Translations under genes and position numbers: made by a program
Notes under the pieces: generated by a model
The model's database searches: none
Told to the model about the DNA's origin: nothing
Seen by the model: the letters and a program-made list of their open reading frames with translations, nothing else
Shown here: positions 12,419 to 27,000 of the stretch, in pieces
How the letters are laid out: each line of letters begins with the position of its first letter
Position numbering within the stretch: position 1 is the first letter of the stretch
NCBI GenBank assembly: GCA_002633005.1
Contig: NMRA01000441.1
Location: 141,995-205,994, forward strand
Direction: 5' to 3'
DNA from: Phoronis australis
Taxonomy: Eukaryota > Phoronida > Phoronidae
DNA length: 64,000 nt

Positions 12419-13793
12419 TCAGAGTTTTAACTAAAAGACAGTGTTCTTGGTAATCCCCAGCAGTAAGCGCACGTCAAAGGGCCGATTGTCCCTGATGACA
12501 GCCAGTGGATTCGCAAAATAGAAAGGTATTGCGATGAGCCCTTAGTCCATGAACGTTCTGGTTTTGATATTCTATTCTACTCAGATTCATTTGAGACTGA
12601 TGTGTTTATGAAGCGCATCACGTGTCGTTAGAGACTAAATTATTGCTTTTCTTCTCATATCTGTTTTTGCTATCTATGTGCATTGGTGATCTTTTGGTAT
12701 TTTTTTCTAAACAGCATGTCACTGCGCATGCAGAACTGTGATTCCACATTTTGTAGTTAGCCTTGCTTATGTAGATTTTCTTAATTTATTGACTCTCTGT
12801 AGGGCGACCATTCGTATTCTTAGCGTTCAAAATGACAGTAGAGCTGTCGAAACATGTTGCATATTGCAATAAATGTAATTTCCTTTACTCATTTGTTATT
12901 CAGGCCTTCGTTTCTGGGAGTGATCGTCAAAGCGTTTAAAGTCAACGTGTCAGTGCTCATACCCAGCGTCGGCTTAAGTACCTGAAGTCATGATTTCGTA
13001 CAAGGGACAAATTGGTTTACTTTGATTTTTAAAAGTTTATTTTATGGTATTATTTTGAATTTTGTGTCAGTAATAAATTACCAAAATTCCTTAATGTAGA
13101 TGTTATAGTGATTCTGAATGGATACCTCAGCTCCAGCATATGGTTTTATACAAGCCTAGAAATTCATAGAGTAAGTCCGCCACTTACGTTACTCACCCTT
13201 ACGTAAGTTTACAGCAATTAATCTGACCAAAATATTTTTTCGAAAACAATACTGATTGCAAGTTTTATATATGTGTTGATGTACGTTACCTATCCATCTT
13301 ATCCTTAGTCAAGCAATACCAATCGCTACGACACAACGGTAAGCTAATACCTGGCAGTTTTGTCAGCATTTAGGTAAAGAAACATGTTCCTCCCATTCCG
13401 CTCTTGGTACCTGAATTAGACACGGTTGGGTATCTGACTGACAACCTTTTGCAAGTAGCTGTGCTTAATTCCTCTAGATATTGTATCTTAATTTCATTCT
13501 TAGTATTTGTATTTGTACTCCACCATAGTAAATGACCTTATTTCACCAACCTCTGTCTTCTTTTCAACCCCGGTAACTACTTGTATCTTGTGACGTTTGT
13601 GTTTTACTCGAGACATATGTCGATCATAAATGGTATTTCACTCGTTAAATATATTTCTGTGAGCATATGGACCCTATCTCACCCCCTTCACCAATTCGCA
13701 CGGGTACACTAATTCGTTTGTGCAGGGCTAAACGACGCATATTCCTCCCAACTTTATCACGTGCCACTGGTTTCTCACAGTTCAGGAAGTAAG
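12419..13793. other. No gene recognised
   Basis: AT-rich, only short ORFs, and no repeat family identified by eye. Confidence 0.5.
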
Positions 13794-13855
13794 CAGCCTC
13801 GTCCCCAAGCCTCAAGATCCGATCAGCGCCATCTTAAGGTTTGGGGACGAGGCTG
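13794..13855. repeat. Hairpin CAGCCTCGTCCCCAAGCCT, small MITE
   Basis: The 19-base arms 13794-13812 and 13837-13855 pair with one or two differences around a 24-base loop. Ends of the GCAGCCTCGTCCCC type are common in invertebrate genomes as small MITEs. Confidence 0.75.
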
Positions 13856-14945
13856 GGAAGTACGGTCATGCAGGCATTGTCTGTTTTGGTATTTACACAA
13901 TACCGAGAGCAATTTCTGTTTAAAACAAGCGCTATTGAACAAAACGTTGGCTTTTGTGGATTCTAGCAGCCTCACAGTCCTTCCATGAATTCGGAATGAC
14001 ACGCCTAACCCTATGAGAGGACGCTACAGAAACCAAAATCAGTAGAAGTCATTTATGTTCAGTACCAATTGCTCTAATATAACCTATATCAACCTAGGAG
14101 TATCCAATCCGACAAGTCCAACATCTGCATTTTATAAGGGCACCCGTTCCGACAAATACACCTCTATAAGTGTACCCGCTCTGACGGATCCAAATAGATG
14201 TACACGTCATCGTGAGTGTGCTCATCTCACTGGATGCACCTACTATATTTGCTTAGTTGTCCGCATTGCGATGTACGTCTCCTACTCCCAAATATTTTTG
14301 TGGGATATCACAATCAGGTGTGCCCATTTTCACGCATCAAAATCGAAGTATTTAATAGATGAGAAAAATGCAAATCAAATGAGATGTTCTCTTTTATATC
14401 TTTTTTTATTTTCTCGACATTTTGTCTTTATCTGCATTTTCCAGCCCCTCTCAGACAGGGTCCTCTTTTGGAGGGCGGCCGTGGGCATTTGTAGTTTGCA
14501 TTCTATAAAGATGACACCGTCAACTATTCAGAAACTAAAATAATGGAAAAATTTCAAATTGGTTAAGAAACCCACAGACTAGGTTGACTTATACGCTCGT
14601 CGTGTGAGAGAAATATAGCAAATGAGACATTTTTCCACCACTTTGCGAAGAAGTCTTCATAGATCATTTTGCCACAGATTCGAGATATGAATTGAGCTCA
14701 TTTGCATTTGTGGCGCGTAGCTTTCTGCCAACGCTGTCCCTTATTTACAGACAAATTGCCAGTCATATCATGAGAACGTGGCGGTGCTTGTGGATCTTCA
14801 CACCGATAACAGCTGCGATAGTGGTGGATGAATCGTCGGACTTCAATGTCGAACGGGAAAATGACCAAATGGTGTTTCGATCAAATAATTTAAGCCAATT
14901 GTCGAGTCATCAGTCATACCTTGGCCGGCAAGAGGTTCAACAAAA
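13856..14945. other. SIAE upstream region
   Basis: A 162-codon ORF (14055-14543) is open but matches nothing I know. The promoter and 5' UTR of SIAE should lie in the last few hundred bases; no convincing TATA box was seen. Confidence 0.4.
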
Positions 14946-15018
14946 ATGCTGCCTACCTCTTGGATTTGTTTCGTAATTTCGTTCTTTGCCGCTACGAGGC
15001 CAGTCGTGCTGGCTGCAG
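14946..15018 (+). CDS. SIAE: SIAE exon 1: signal peptide
   Basis: The ATG has A at -3. It opens 24 codons reading MLPTSWICFVISFF then AATRPVVLAA, a typical hydrophobic secretion signal with small residues at the likely cleavage point. The donor is GCAG|GTAAGT, a perfect consensus, in phase 1. The leftover G joins AT at the start of exon 2 to give Asp, followed by GRKLAFASYY. The exon was chosen because its phase, signal character and donor all fit the otherwise missing N-terminus. The minus-strand ORF over this spot is a shadow. Confidence 0.85.
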
Positions 15019-18000
15019 GTAAGTGACATTTATTCAAAACACCGACTTAGAACGAAATCCGCGACATGTACTTCAAAAAAGTGGTGTCGAGTCTTAAACA
15101 TTCGCATCCTCAAACATGATCTTTACTGCAATCAGATAGTGTGACACTCTGTCGCCGCAGAAGCATAAAGATATCAAGGATTTTTTTAACATTGAAGATA
15201 TTAAAAAGAATCGTATTACCCAGCAAATGATCTTAATAAATTTTGATAAGTTTGTTAACTGGAATCGGAGAACTATAAAGAATTAAACGATTACGTTAAC
15301 GAGTTGACGTAACGCCTCCTTTAGATCTGTGGGGCGCTATTTCATCGGCTCAGTGTTGCCAATCAGGATCCCTTGGCAATTTTTGTAGTAAAAAATGATT
15401 TCACACGTGTATTCAAGCATATTCGGATTACGAAGCTATGGATGATTGGATTCAGGCTAAATGAGGAGACCAAGTAATTAACTCACATAAGGCTTAGAAT
15501 ACAAGATCAAGATCATGGTGTGCGTATTGTTCGCATGTGTCCAAACCGTTCGTTTCGCCAAATCTATATTGCTTAAGCTGTTCGGATCCTGGACTCAGAC
15601 AGTCATCTAACGCCAACGCTATGTGCCTCCATTCGCTTGCAGCGCACGGTGTCAACCGGAAGCGGGTGCGGTAACGTTTCAACCCCTGCTAACTTTTGAT
15701 TTCCTTAAACGATTAAGCAGAGACACGATTTCTCGAGGTCCTGGTCCTAAAAGTGGAAAACAGCAACTGTATCTCTTTATAAAATGTTATTTCAACAAAT
15801 CTCCACCTCCATGACCTGAGTACCTGTATCTTTTTACAAATCACCCGCATCGCTCAACGTTGGTTTCAAATAGTCAATCACCGCATCCGTTGTTTTTATA
15901 ACCTGTATTTACTGGAAAAATGCATGATGACTATGCAAAATCGGTTAAAGAAGTCAAAATGCCTGCTACAAGCCAGTACGTAACGTTCCATTAACTTAAT
16001 TCCTGCTATGAATCAGACATGTCTAGTTTAAAACTGACAAAGGCAAGATTTTCCCGCCTGGAAACAATCTGATTGAGACTGCATGCAGCGTAAAGACGAT
16101 CAATACGTGATGCCGACAAGTACTTGCTGAAATTCCATACAACAATTTCAAAGTATCCTCCAGGAAAATGTGCTTAATTTTATGGTACTCTTTATTAAAC
16201 TACTAAGTCAAGGTTTTGTACCATCTTACTTATGTTCTAAGTTTAAGATGACTACTAACTCTACAATACTAGGTCCTCATCATCATCTGATTTCAATCTT
16301 CCTAAACGCAGAAGCGAAACTGGGAAAAAATCGTTTTCCTACAGAGGGCCCTTTTTATGGAACTCTCTCCCTGTTGATGCCAAATCTACATCATCCTTTC
16401 TAACCTTTAAAAGAATTATAAGAAATAGGTTTAACTTCATGTAGTGTCTAAGAATTGCATGTTTATTCATTTGTATTTTTTTATAAAATGTGTTACTTTT
16501 ATTAATTATTTATTGTCTGTTTTTAATTGTTTATATTTATATTCATATTTTAGTTAATTATCTTGTCTTAATTTATTTATCTTCTATTTATCACATTTCA
16601 TTTTTTATTTTGCTTTATCAGTCTTTCCGTCTTAATTTATTATTCTTTGCTTATTACTTAAATTTGTCTTTCATTTTGTAATTCCGTTTTTGTCTTACTA
16701 TCTGTTTGTTTTTTACTGAGGGGCCCCCATGGAAAGCAGTGTGAACTGATGGGGTTAACCTCATTGTAAATATTACATTAATAAATAGTGACATTCAACG
16801 CTCACTGCAAGAATTTCGGTAAGCCAATGTGATCACGAGCTACGCTTGTAATAGCTAGCCTACATCGCTTGATTTCGTGAGTGATTTTGAGCTTTCGAGA
16901 GAGACTCGCGTCTACGCACGCCTTGTTAGTGTTCTTTAAACCAACTCAAAAATGCGAGATAATGCAAAATCACACGTCGAGTGATAGGCAAGTGTTTTGC
17001 GAGTGTGGCCGAGACTCACTTAGGACGCAGACCGCAGTATGCTTGTAAAACTACTTCTATGACCACCTGGTGGGCAATTTGGTGTGATGTTTTTGAAATC
17101 ACCATTGTCTTTTCAAATAATGATGGCAATTTTACTTTTGTTTCGACAAGAGGTTGTAGCACTATTGATTATATTCTTGCCGAGACATCGTTGTCCGCGT
17201 ACATTCAAGATTTTAAAGTATTGGAATGTGATTTATCTTTAAATTGTCCTTTAATTTGTACCCTCAGTACCCCTGAAAAGTTAGGTCAGAAAGATACTAG
17301 TGAACCCTATATACATTGCAAATACGAGTAAGATATAGATGGCATAATGAGAAAGCAGGTGTATTTTTAGAAAAATTTCAAAGCCAGGAAGCAAACGATA
17401 AGTGTCGAGAAATTATGAGCTGTGTTGATATTGACATAAATGAGAGTGTTAAAGGCTTAGTAGACTTGCTCCAGTCATGTGGAGCGGGCACTGTGCTCAT
17501 GAGGCAAGACAGGTGTGTAAGTAAACCACGTAGACCTGCATGGTTTGAGAGTGAATGTAAAGAGATGAAACTGTGTCTACTGAGAACATTTAGGGTGTCT
17601 CGGAGTGATTTAGACCTGAGAAATTATCTTGCTAGTAGAAATGAATACAAAAAGTTATGTAAGAAGAGGAAAATGGAACAAAGTGAGATATGTGAGTCAG
17701 TCGGGAATCCTAATAGATTTTAGAATATTATAAAACAAAGCTTGTGAGAGCCAGTACACACTACAAAGCCTGATAATAATAATGTTACTGAATCTGAGTA
17801 GTTTAGATATTTCAGTAACATGTTTGATATTAACAGAACAGAAGGTCGCAGTGAAACTTTTGATGACGTAGTTAGACAGACTCTTGAGGAGCATGACGCA
17901 CAGTGTGAGCGTTGTAGGCACCCACAGAGTGAGCGTGATGTAACCAGTGCCTTTGACATGAACTTCTACACAAACTTTTTAATAGAATTTTCAATAGCGG

Positions 18001-21000
18001 GCATTACCCATCCCAATGGTCAAAAAGTATTATTGTGCCGTGTTATAAAAAGGGAGACAAATTTAATCCAAATAATTACACAGGGATCTCCGTTATAGAT
18101 AGTATTAATAAAATTTTTACAACTATTCTTTATTCTCGTATAGTTGAATGGTCAAATAACACGAAATGTATCCCGGAAGAACAAGCAGGCTTTCGGACTG
18201 GGTACTCTACAATCGATAACATTTTTAACCTACAGTGTATCATCCAGAAACATGTCACTAAACGGAAGGGGAAAGTATATTGTGCATTCGTTGATTTTAG
18301 TAAGGCATTTGATAGTGTTGATATTTTCCGTTTATTTTATGCCCCTTTAACCAAAGGTTTGCATGGAAAAATGTTTAACATTTTGCACAGTATGTATGAC
18401 TCTGTACAATCATGTGTTATGGTAGGTCAGTCTCAAACCACTCCCTATTTCAACTGAACAGTCGGTGTCCGGCAAGTATGTGTTTTAAGTCCCTGGCTGT
18501 TCTCGGTGCTTGGTAGCACACTAGTGTCTGATATTAGAGAAATTGTAGGCAGAGGTATACGTGTCTCTCCGGGTTGTGATATAGGTTCTCTGCTTTTTGC
18601 TGATGATTTAGTGCTGGTGTCGAATACTGTTGCTGGGCTACAGATGAATCTCAATGTCCTCGAAAAGTTTTGTCGAGATTGGAACTTGCAAGTTAACTTG
18701 GAGAAAACGAATGTTGTGGTATTTAAGCGAGAGGTCCTACTTTCAAATAAGGTGGGTTTTTGGCGACAAGAAAGTAGATACCAAATCGTACTACAAGTAC
18801 ATAGGAGTCACATTCTCCTGCAGACTAAAATGGACAGAGTGTTGTAGAGTACTTGCAAGCCAAGCTCGAAAAGCAATGAGCATTATTAAAGCCACTCTGT
18901 CAAAATTTAACTGTATTTCCCATGGAGTGCATTTTAAACTCTTTGACTCTATGATAATGCCCATATTAACATATGGTGCAGAAATATGGGGAACATCAAA
19001 GTGTGAATCTATTGAAAAAGTTCATAATGATTTCTGTAAATATGTTCTGAGATTGAGTATTAAAACGCCAAATGCTATGGCTCGCGGTGAATGTGGGAGA
19101 CAATTGTTAGTAACAAAACATATGTGTAAGCCAATTATCTATTGGACAAAATTACTTAATATGGATGGACATAGGTACCCACTGAAGTTTTATAGTATGC
19201 TTAGGGAACAAAGTGAAAATGGTAATTGTAACTGGGCTCACCGTGTCAAGAAATTTTGTATAAGTACGGCTATGGAGAAGTGTGGTTATTTGGCCCAGGC
19301 AATAGTGCTGAATTTATTATGATATTCAAACATAGATTACTGGATTGTGGTGGGCATGAATGGCAACTGGAGATAGGTAGCTCAAATAAATATGAATTTT
19401 ATAGTCTTATTAAACGTGATCTTGTTAGCGAGCAATATGTGAGTTGTTTAAGCGCTTATTCGAGAAGAATACTTGCGCAATTTCGATGTTCAGGTCACTC
19501 ACTTAATATAGAGAAAGGGAGACATACATGTATGGGTATTCCTAGAGGTGAGAGAATACGCGGCATATGCTGTCTGGGTGAAATTGAAGATGAGTCTCAT
19601 TTCATGTGTCGATGCCCTGTTCTTGGAGACCTTCGAAGAAATCTTCTACCAGAATTTTTCTCTAGAGTTGACAACGGTTATCTACTCTAGAGAAAATACG
19701 GAGGAGTAGTTGTGACGTATTTCACAGTGTGCTAACACTTATTTTACGGCCGTATCATCATCTGTGTATGATAAGTATATGTCATATAACGTGCTTGATG
19801 GTAACTGTGGATTACTATATCTCGATACGTGATATGCAAGCCGATTTAAACGAGGGCGAAGTTTCTTGTGACAAAAGTGTGATTCAATAAGGCTGCCCAG
19901 GATTACACGGCAATAGAACTCTCCTTTGTCCCGGAGATAAGAAAGCGCGTGACCGCATTTTGGAAATCAGGCACATTTTCGTGTGTTTCGATTGCTGTCG
20001 GGAAGGCGAAGAATTTCAGAACACGCATCCACGGGTATTTGTCCTGTTTATCGAACTTTCTCACGTCGGAGTTGCAGCCCACAGCACAACAGTAATTCTT
20101 CATTGGCATTGGTAGGACGAATAGAGTAAAAGAAACAGATAACATCAAATAAACATGTGAAATTCCAGTGACACGAAAACGAGGCAGAAAATGTGTCTGA
20201 CACATGTTTACGGCATTGTGGGTAAATAAAGCGAAATTTGGGTGTCGCTATATAATCCGGGGAGGCCCTATTCACTGTTCACTTTCCATAATCGAAGATT
20301 TCACGCCGCTAGTGCATGACGAATGTCTGGGATCTACGGAGCCCAGACCTGCAGTTGTCGATGCAAGAGTGTCTTTTAACCTTTGTTCACTACAGATGGC
20401 AGAAAACTGGCATTCGCATCATATTACCAAAATCACATGGTTCTACAGCAGGCACCAGAAAGGGCTAACGTCTGGGGCACTGGAACTCTGGGAAATATTG
20501 TGACTGTCACCTTGACTGGACAACAAGTCAAAAAGGTTTACAAGACCAAGATCATTGAAGGTAGGCACATGTAATAGAATGTTAAAGCGACATTAAAATT
20601 CGTACTTTATACCAAGAAAAATCAATTTAGGCCACTTGGGTTATGAAGCTGGACTTCAAATTTCCTCAGTCGATATGTGCAATGTCTGTGCTCAGAAATA
20701 ACGAATAATTTGTTTTTTAAGGCTCATCAGGTCATGGCATGACGTGGAGTTTTAATGAGCTTGGTTTTTGATGACGTAACGAACTGACAGTTCTTTCTGA
20801 GCTCCGAGATCACTTCTAAACTCAGTAAGGAGATTAAAAAATTTTAAACTTTGTGTCAAATACTTAAAAACAGAATTTTATAAAACAGAAAAATGCATAT
20901 TCTACAAAAATTGCCATTTTTCTAATTTTAACAATAGATGTACTCCCACGGATATTTTATTTCTTGCTTAATGTATAAGTCTGTAAGTCTTGGGGGGTCT

Positions 21001-24000
21001 CATAAATGAGTGTGAGTATACTATAAGAAGCCAGACAACTTGTGTTCTAACATTGTATCTATCGGATTTATACATGAATAAAATAAAAACACATTTTGGT
21101 AACCCAACATTTGATTAAGGATAGTTTCTGATATGGAATCCGTCTCTTTTCGTTCCTTTCTCAGATTATAATTGATTCCTAGCTTGGAGAAGAAGTGACA
21201 GCTCGTCAATGCTTCAGACCACGCCCATCAACTGGCATTGATTGTCATAGCGATTCAATTTCATTCAGCAAAGCAGTATGGCCATTACGGGCCTTCCAGA
21301 AGTTTTATTGTAAGGAATTTCAAATCAGAAAGGATGAGAACACTATGACGTTGCTTTTGGAACACTCCTGTGAAAAAAACCTAATTATTTGATACAGAGT
21401 CTTCTGATTTCGACCATGACTAAATTATGAAAGTGGTATCAACTTGTTTCTTACTAAAATAAGATCCGATATCTGGGTTTGAAAAGAATTGACAGGTCGT
21501 TATTGCTTGAGTACAAGCTCGTCGAATAGGCTTGTCACGGCGGGTCAATTTTTGCGTCGAGCGATACCAAACTCTCAGTTCCAGAAGCTAAGTCTCATTT
21601 GACAGGATGCGACGTGTTTCTTTATTTGACAGCAACCGAGTTAAAGCAACTGAAAAACACAAGCACTCATGATACATGGTGGTCTAACAATTAGTGTCTT
21701 ACTTTATGAGTGCTTTTGTGTTGAATTAATGAATAAGTCTTTTACCAGAGTGGTACGTGACCTCATACATACGAAGTGATTGCATTTTCCATATGATTAC
21801 TAATTCTTCTTGCGTCTGGTTTGCCTTCCGCGTCAGAATCAAAGAACACAGATGTCTATGTAATGGCCGGTCCATCGTGCAGCTAATGAAGTTTAAAGTC
21901 ATAAGTGTCCACGTTCATTTAACTTGAAAAAATAACAAAAGCCATTACAACTACTTACTCACATCATCGTGACCTTAGTGTCTACGGTTCTAGATGATGA
22001 CGTCATTTCCAAATAAAAGTTTAGAGCAATTCTAGAATTCGATATTAAGTTGAACAAATAAAACAGACGCACAGACTTCTTCACATAGTCACCGCCGATC
22101 ACAAATAAATTATGGGGACAATTGGATCTCCACAAACATTTCCGGTCCCAGTGTCTGCTTTAGTTGATTGTCCTGGAATGACGTCATCGAACAAGATAAA
22201 ATCGTGCCTCTGTATATGGAAAGTATTACGTATCAGCTGGCGTACCTATCTAAATAGGTTCGAGTTTCAGACAAACAACTTTTCAAATTACAGTTTCAAT
22301 GAAGTTAATCCTAGTTTGGAAGTATACCTTTAAGCTTCATACGCCATGGGACATCAAGTGTTGCATAAAAATATTTAAGACAGAGCTTTTTAAAATCTGT
22401 ACAATATTATACGTGATCATAGTGGTTATAGTGGCCTTGCGCAACTGACGTGGCGATCGGGGGGGGGGGTTGGGGGCTATGAGTGGCGACCCAATTGACA
22501 GCCTGCATTAGTCAACTGTTCCTGGTAGCGAAAGACCATCATAGCAGATTAAACTTCAGCCCCGATTATGTTTCTGTTTCAACTTTCCCTATACTTAAAC
22601 CCGTGTCTGCACGATCCGAAAGTCGCATACAGTTGTCCTCTGCCTGGGCGACAAATCGTATACTACAAACGATCGCTGTCTACACGCTGACATGATTTCG
22701 TGCAGGGCTGATACTGAGAGTGGCATTACTGAATGTGATCATTCGTCTTTCCATCTGTAATATTGGTTCGAAGACACAGTTTCGCTCGGACAAGTGTCAA
22801 GAATAACAGCCGATGATGTTTTGGCAAGCAATACCATTAGTCTTAGAATTTGTCTGTAAAATCGGACTTGTTCTATAGCGACAGAAAATTCAGTGTATTA
22901 GACATCACGTCCTGAAAAATCGTGTCGCTGCACCTGTCGTCAGCACGGTCCGAATTGTCGAATACAACCGACGGCGTTCGATACTCGCATTCCACATTCG
23001 AAACATGCAAAACGGAGGATGTTATTGCTTATGTAACACTTGCTTGCGTGTTCACAATGTTTCCTTTACGGTGCAAAAGAACAAACATAAATGACGTCTT
23101 TAAACACTACCCTATAGGATTCTACCCAGATTTGAATACTAAAGCCGGCGTGTGGAAGATCCTGTTGGATGCAATGCCTGCGGGTGGTCCATACACCATT
23201 AAAGTTGAGAATGACAACGGGGACGTGAGTAAGATCGAAGACGTCCTGTTTGGAGACGTTTGGATATGTTCGGGCCAGAGCAACATGGCTTATGCAATGT
23301 ACAAGGTAATTCCAAAGGCGATGCTCAATAAAATACATCTCTTTTTCTAATACAAATTTGGTTGAAGACACAACTGTGATTTTTGTTAAACAGCTTTAGT
23401 TAATATATACTCTCTCGTAGTATCTGTAGTGTCTCCTATCTCCTATCTTGTGGCGCGCAGTTATGAAGAAAAACACCAAGAGACAAGTTAAAATATTTGG
23501 TATATTTCGAGACCACATGTCTCATAGTCAGGCAAAAAGTGAAATGAACGCGGAGGAAGCGAAATAAACAGTGAAATAAATAGTGACAGCGGGTGGAAGG
23601 GCATGCAAGCAAGGGGTATGAATGTATCACACGGTAGGGAGCCCACAAGCCTAGCGGAACAGAGCCAGCGTGCGGCACACACCTGTAAGCTGCTCATTCA
23701 GCACAAGCTTTTCGTGACTGATCACTAGAATCCAAAATCTTTAACCGAAATGTGTCATTTTCTACGAAGCGAATCGTGGTATTATTTACAATTTATACAT
23801 AGCCGGAATCGTGGTATTGTCTACAAATATGTCTTTTGGTGTTTTAATTCATAACTGCACGCCTGAGGATAGGACATTGTACAGAGACTACATGTACCTT
23901 CAACCTTGTCTGCAAGACTCCTAATTTCTATATCTTCCGAGAAATCTCGTCTCCTTCGATGGGATGATCATTGTCTGTCAACGTCATCCCGTCGAATGTC

Positions 24001-27000
24001 CCTTGCGTGTTGTTAGTTTGATAACCAGATTATAAATAATGACTATGTTGCAGTTCGAAATGTATTAAATAGTAAATTTTAATATTTTTATCATCAAAGT
24101 GCTCAGACAAGCGTGCAACAACAAGTTTATATGTCTTAGGAAATATCAGTACTTGCCGTGCGCCGATTCCACCATACATTCTCAGGGTTCCATGATGTAC
24201 ATTCGTCTTTTCGTTCATATTCTGTAAGTTTGGTGGCGCTTCATGGTTTATTAAATGAAGAAAGACTAAATTATCATGCGTGGCAAAAAGAATGGATCGA
24301 ACAAAAACCTGAAGTGATAATATGATTATGTCCATGTCATTGTCAACGAGGCCTACAACACAATAGGGGTACATAATGAGGTGGTTAGGGACTGGGCAGG
24401 ACAGACTGTCTGGTGGAGAAAAAATCAGCCAACATCACGTGCTCTCCTTGAAAATACTCGGCGATATTTCGCGGAATGTCTCGAGATTATGCTTTACTAG
24501 CAAAAGACTAGTGTTACTGAACTAGACCCAGGAATATCGGCAAGACAATAAACCTCGAAAAGCCTAATATTTCTCTTTCATTTTAATAGCTGAAGTTTCA
24601 ATTGATGTATATTACAAAAACAACTCATAAACCAACTGTAATCAAGCCTTCGTAATTGAATATAGTTTTTGCTCATGTATCCCAGGTTATGAATGCTTCC
24701 GATGAAATGGGGACGGCTGATTACCATCCTCAAGTTCGCATGATGGCTGTTCAAAGGGTAGCAGGAAGTACTCCCCGCACAGATCTCGCCAAAATTTCTG
24801 TGCCGTGGTCTGTCTCTAGCAGTGGTAAGAATCGTTAATTCTTGTGATGAGGTCAAGATGATATAATTATCGTGCTGTTGATCAATAAGTCGGAGCAGGG
24901 AATTATCCAGAACACCTAGAATATTTTCGTAGCCTCAACTCATGTCTGCTCAAGTATGAACTTCAATCACGACAGCAAGTCATGTGATCATCAAACTTAA
25001 AGAATGCAGACGATCGCATACCCTTGTAATAACAGGCTTAAACCTAACGATACATCAAGGAGTAGACTAGGAGATTAAAATAACGTTCTGTACAACTTCT
25101 GCTTGGCTGAAGCTCATGAAACAACTCGAGGTTACTAAGATGGACGAGATGATTTAGCTGGGCATGGGGTGGTAGATGTAACTGTCAAGAGTCACAGTAA
25201 TGACAGCACATAATAACTATAATAAAGCTGGTGGTGATATCAACGATTCCGTTCGGTTGATAGACCACCTGTATTAGGACGTACTGCTAACTACATAAAC
25301 TTGTTGCTCATAGTTAAAGTCGTCAGCCATGCATTCACATTCTTTTTTACGTTGAAAGCTTTACTGAATGGAAGGATGACCAAGTCGCAAATCTCAGCTG
25401 TGTGTTGGATGTATGGTCGATATCTCAACCAACACCTCAAATATCCTATTGGACTCGTCCATAGCTCATGGGGAGGAACTCCCATTGAAAAATGGTCTTC
25501 TTCGGAATCCCTTACTCAATGCAAGGTGCCACAAAACGTAAGAAACAGATAATGATAATTGTCGCTTATTACAAAAATTGTAGTTTATATGTTGTTGACA
25601 TGGGACAGTTATGCAGTCTTTTGTGAAAATCTCAGTACATTTTGTAATACTTCAAGCGAACATCAGTTTATCAGAGGTGCGAGTAAACAGATAACGTGTG
25701 TCTAATGAAGTAAACTGTCAGCTTACCCGTAGTTGCCGAAAAAAGGGGACATTTCCATAGAATCCGGAACATTTGGATGTACATCGAATGCAAGATTGAA
25801 GCAGAAACCCAGCCGATACGCAGCGCAAATGACCAAGGAAGTACTGAAGTGCTGAACACTCCTTCAAAGGGAAGATGTGTCTGAAGAACAGATAAATATA
25901 TGTGTTGACGGACACAGGATGCACCACCATTGTTGTTCGATTCAGTCTTGTCGAACCAGGAGATATACCGAAAGTGGTCAAGTGAGATGGTAGACCAATA
26001 TCGACACACCGTACTCCACAGGAAAAGTGCTTGCAATGTTCATGGATCGAATGCCAATCGTCAACAAGAATGTGGCAGGAGACAGTCTGCTGGATGGTAT
26101 AGAAGACGACTCTCAAGTATGTGACATTTCTCAAGAGAAGAACCTGTGCATTGGTATCAACTCCAGAGGCAGAGAAGACAGTCTACAGATCGGTTGGAAC
26201 TGGCCCCCAAGAATTCTTGCGAGGCAGAGGTAGCTATAATCAACAAGACAGGGCAAAATGGCAAAAGGTAGACATTAAGCCATTAACCCTATCCTCAACC
26301 AAAAAAGAAGTGAGGTGATGGCAGTTTAAGAAAGCCCGGATTCATACCTGGAAAAGCTCTGTAATCAAGCTGAAGCCAAGGTCGAATGACTGGTCAAAGA
26401 AAACGGTTGTACACGATGGAGGTCATATGAGATATTCTCTATCGGTAGTACAATGACAAGAACAGTGACGAGGTGAAATAAGTTGTCGCGCGGAGCAAGT
26501 TATAGAAATTTGTGATGAGACTTTCCCACGAGTTTACAGTCGGAGGATATCTTTGTGCCAGGAAGACAACTGACGTGGCCACCAGAAAGTTCTCCTGGCC
26601 AAGAGTAGCCATAGAGGTGACCTGGTTCTGCAGATCATGTGACATTTGAAATAGGACGATCCCGAAAAGGTGAGCAACCCCAGGTGCTGCTTGGAGTAAC
26701 GTCCATGATGGGTTAGCCATTCAAAAGGATAGCGATTGACCTGGTTGGCCCAATAATTCCATCGCCGGTCATAGGGAACAGGTATATCCTCCAGAAGTAG
26801 ATTTCACTACCACGTACCCCCGAAGCATTGTTAGATGTCTTTAGTAGAGTGGGGTTCCCACGGGGTATACAGAGTGATTGTGAAACACAGTTCACAGCGG
26901 CACTGTTGAATGAGGTCAGCAGACCTGTGAGTGCACAGCAGTTGCATACAACCCCTTGAAACCCACGCAAAAACGGACAGATAAAATTGACGATGTTTCA

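Noticed and set aside
14055-14543. 162-codon plus-strand ORF upstream of SIAE
   Set aside because: Composition is low in information, no family match, and no sign of splicing into SIAE.
14843-15037. Minus-strand 64-codon ORF that looks protein-like
   Set aside because: It overlaps SIAE exon 1, whose signal peptide, donor and phase fit the gene exactly.
25671-26134. Two long overlapping minus-strand ORFs
   Set aside because: They are antisense to the Ty3/gypsy protease region, which has recognisable motifs on the plus strand.
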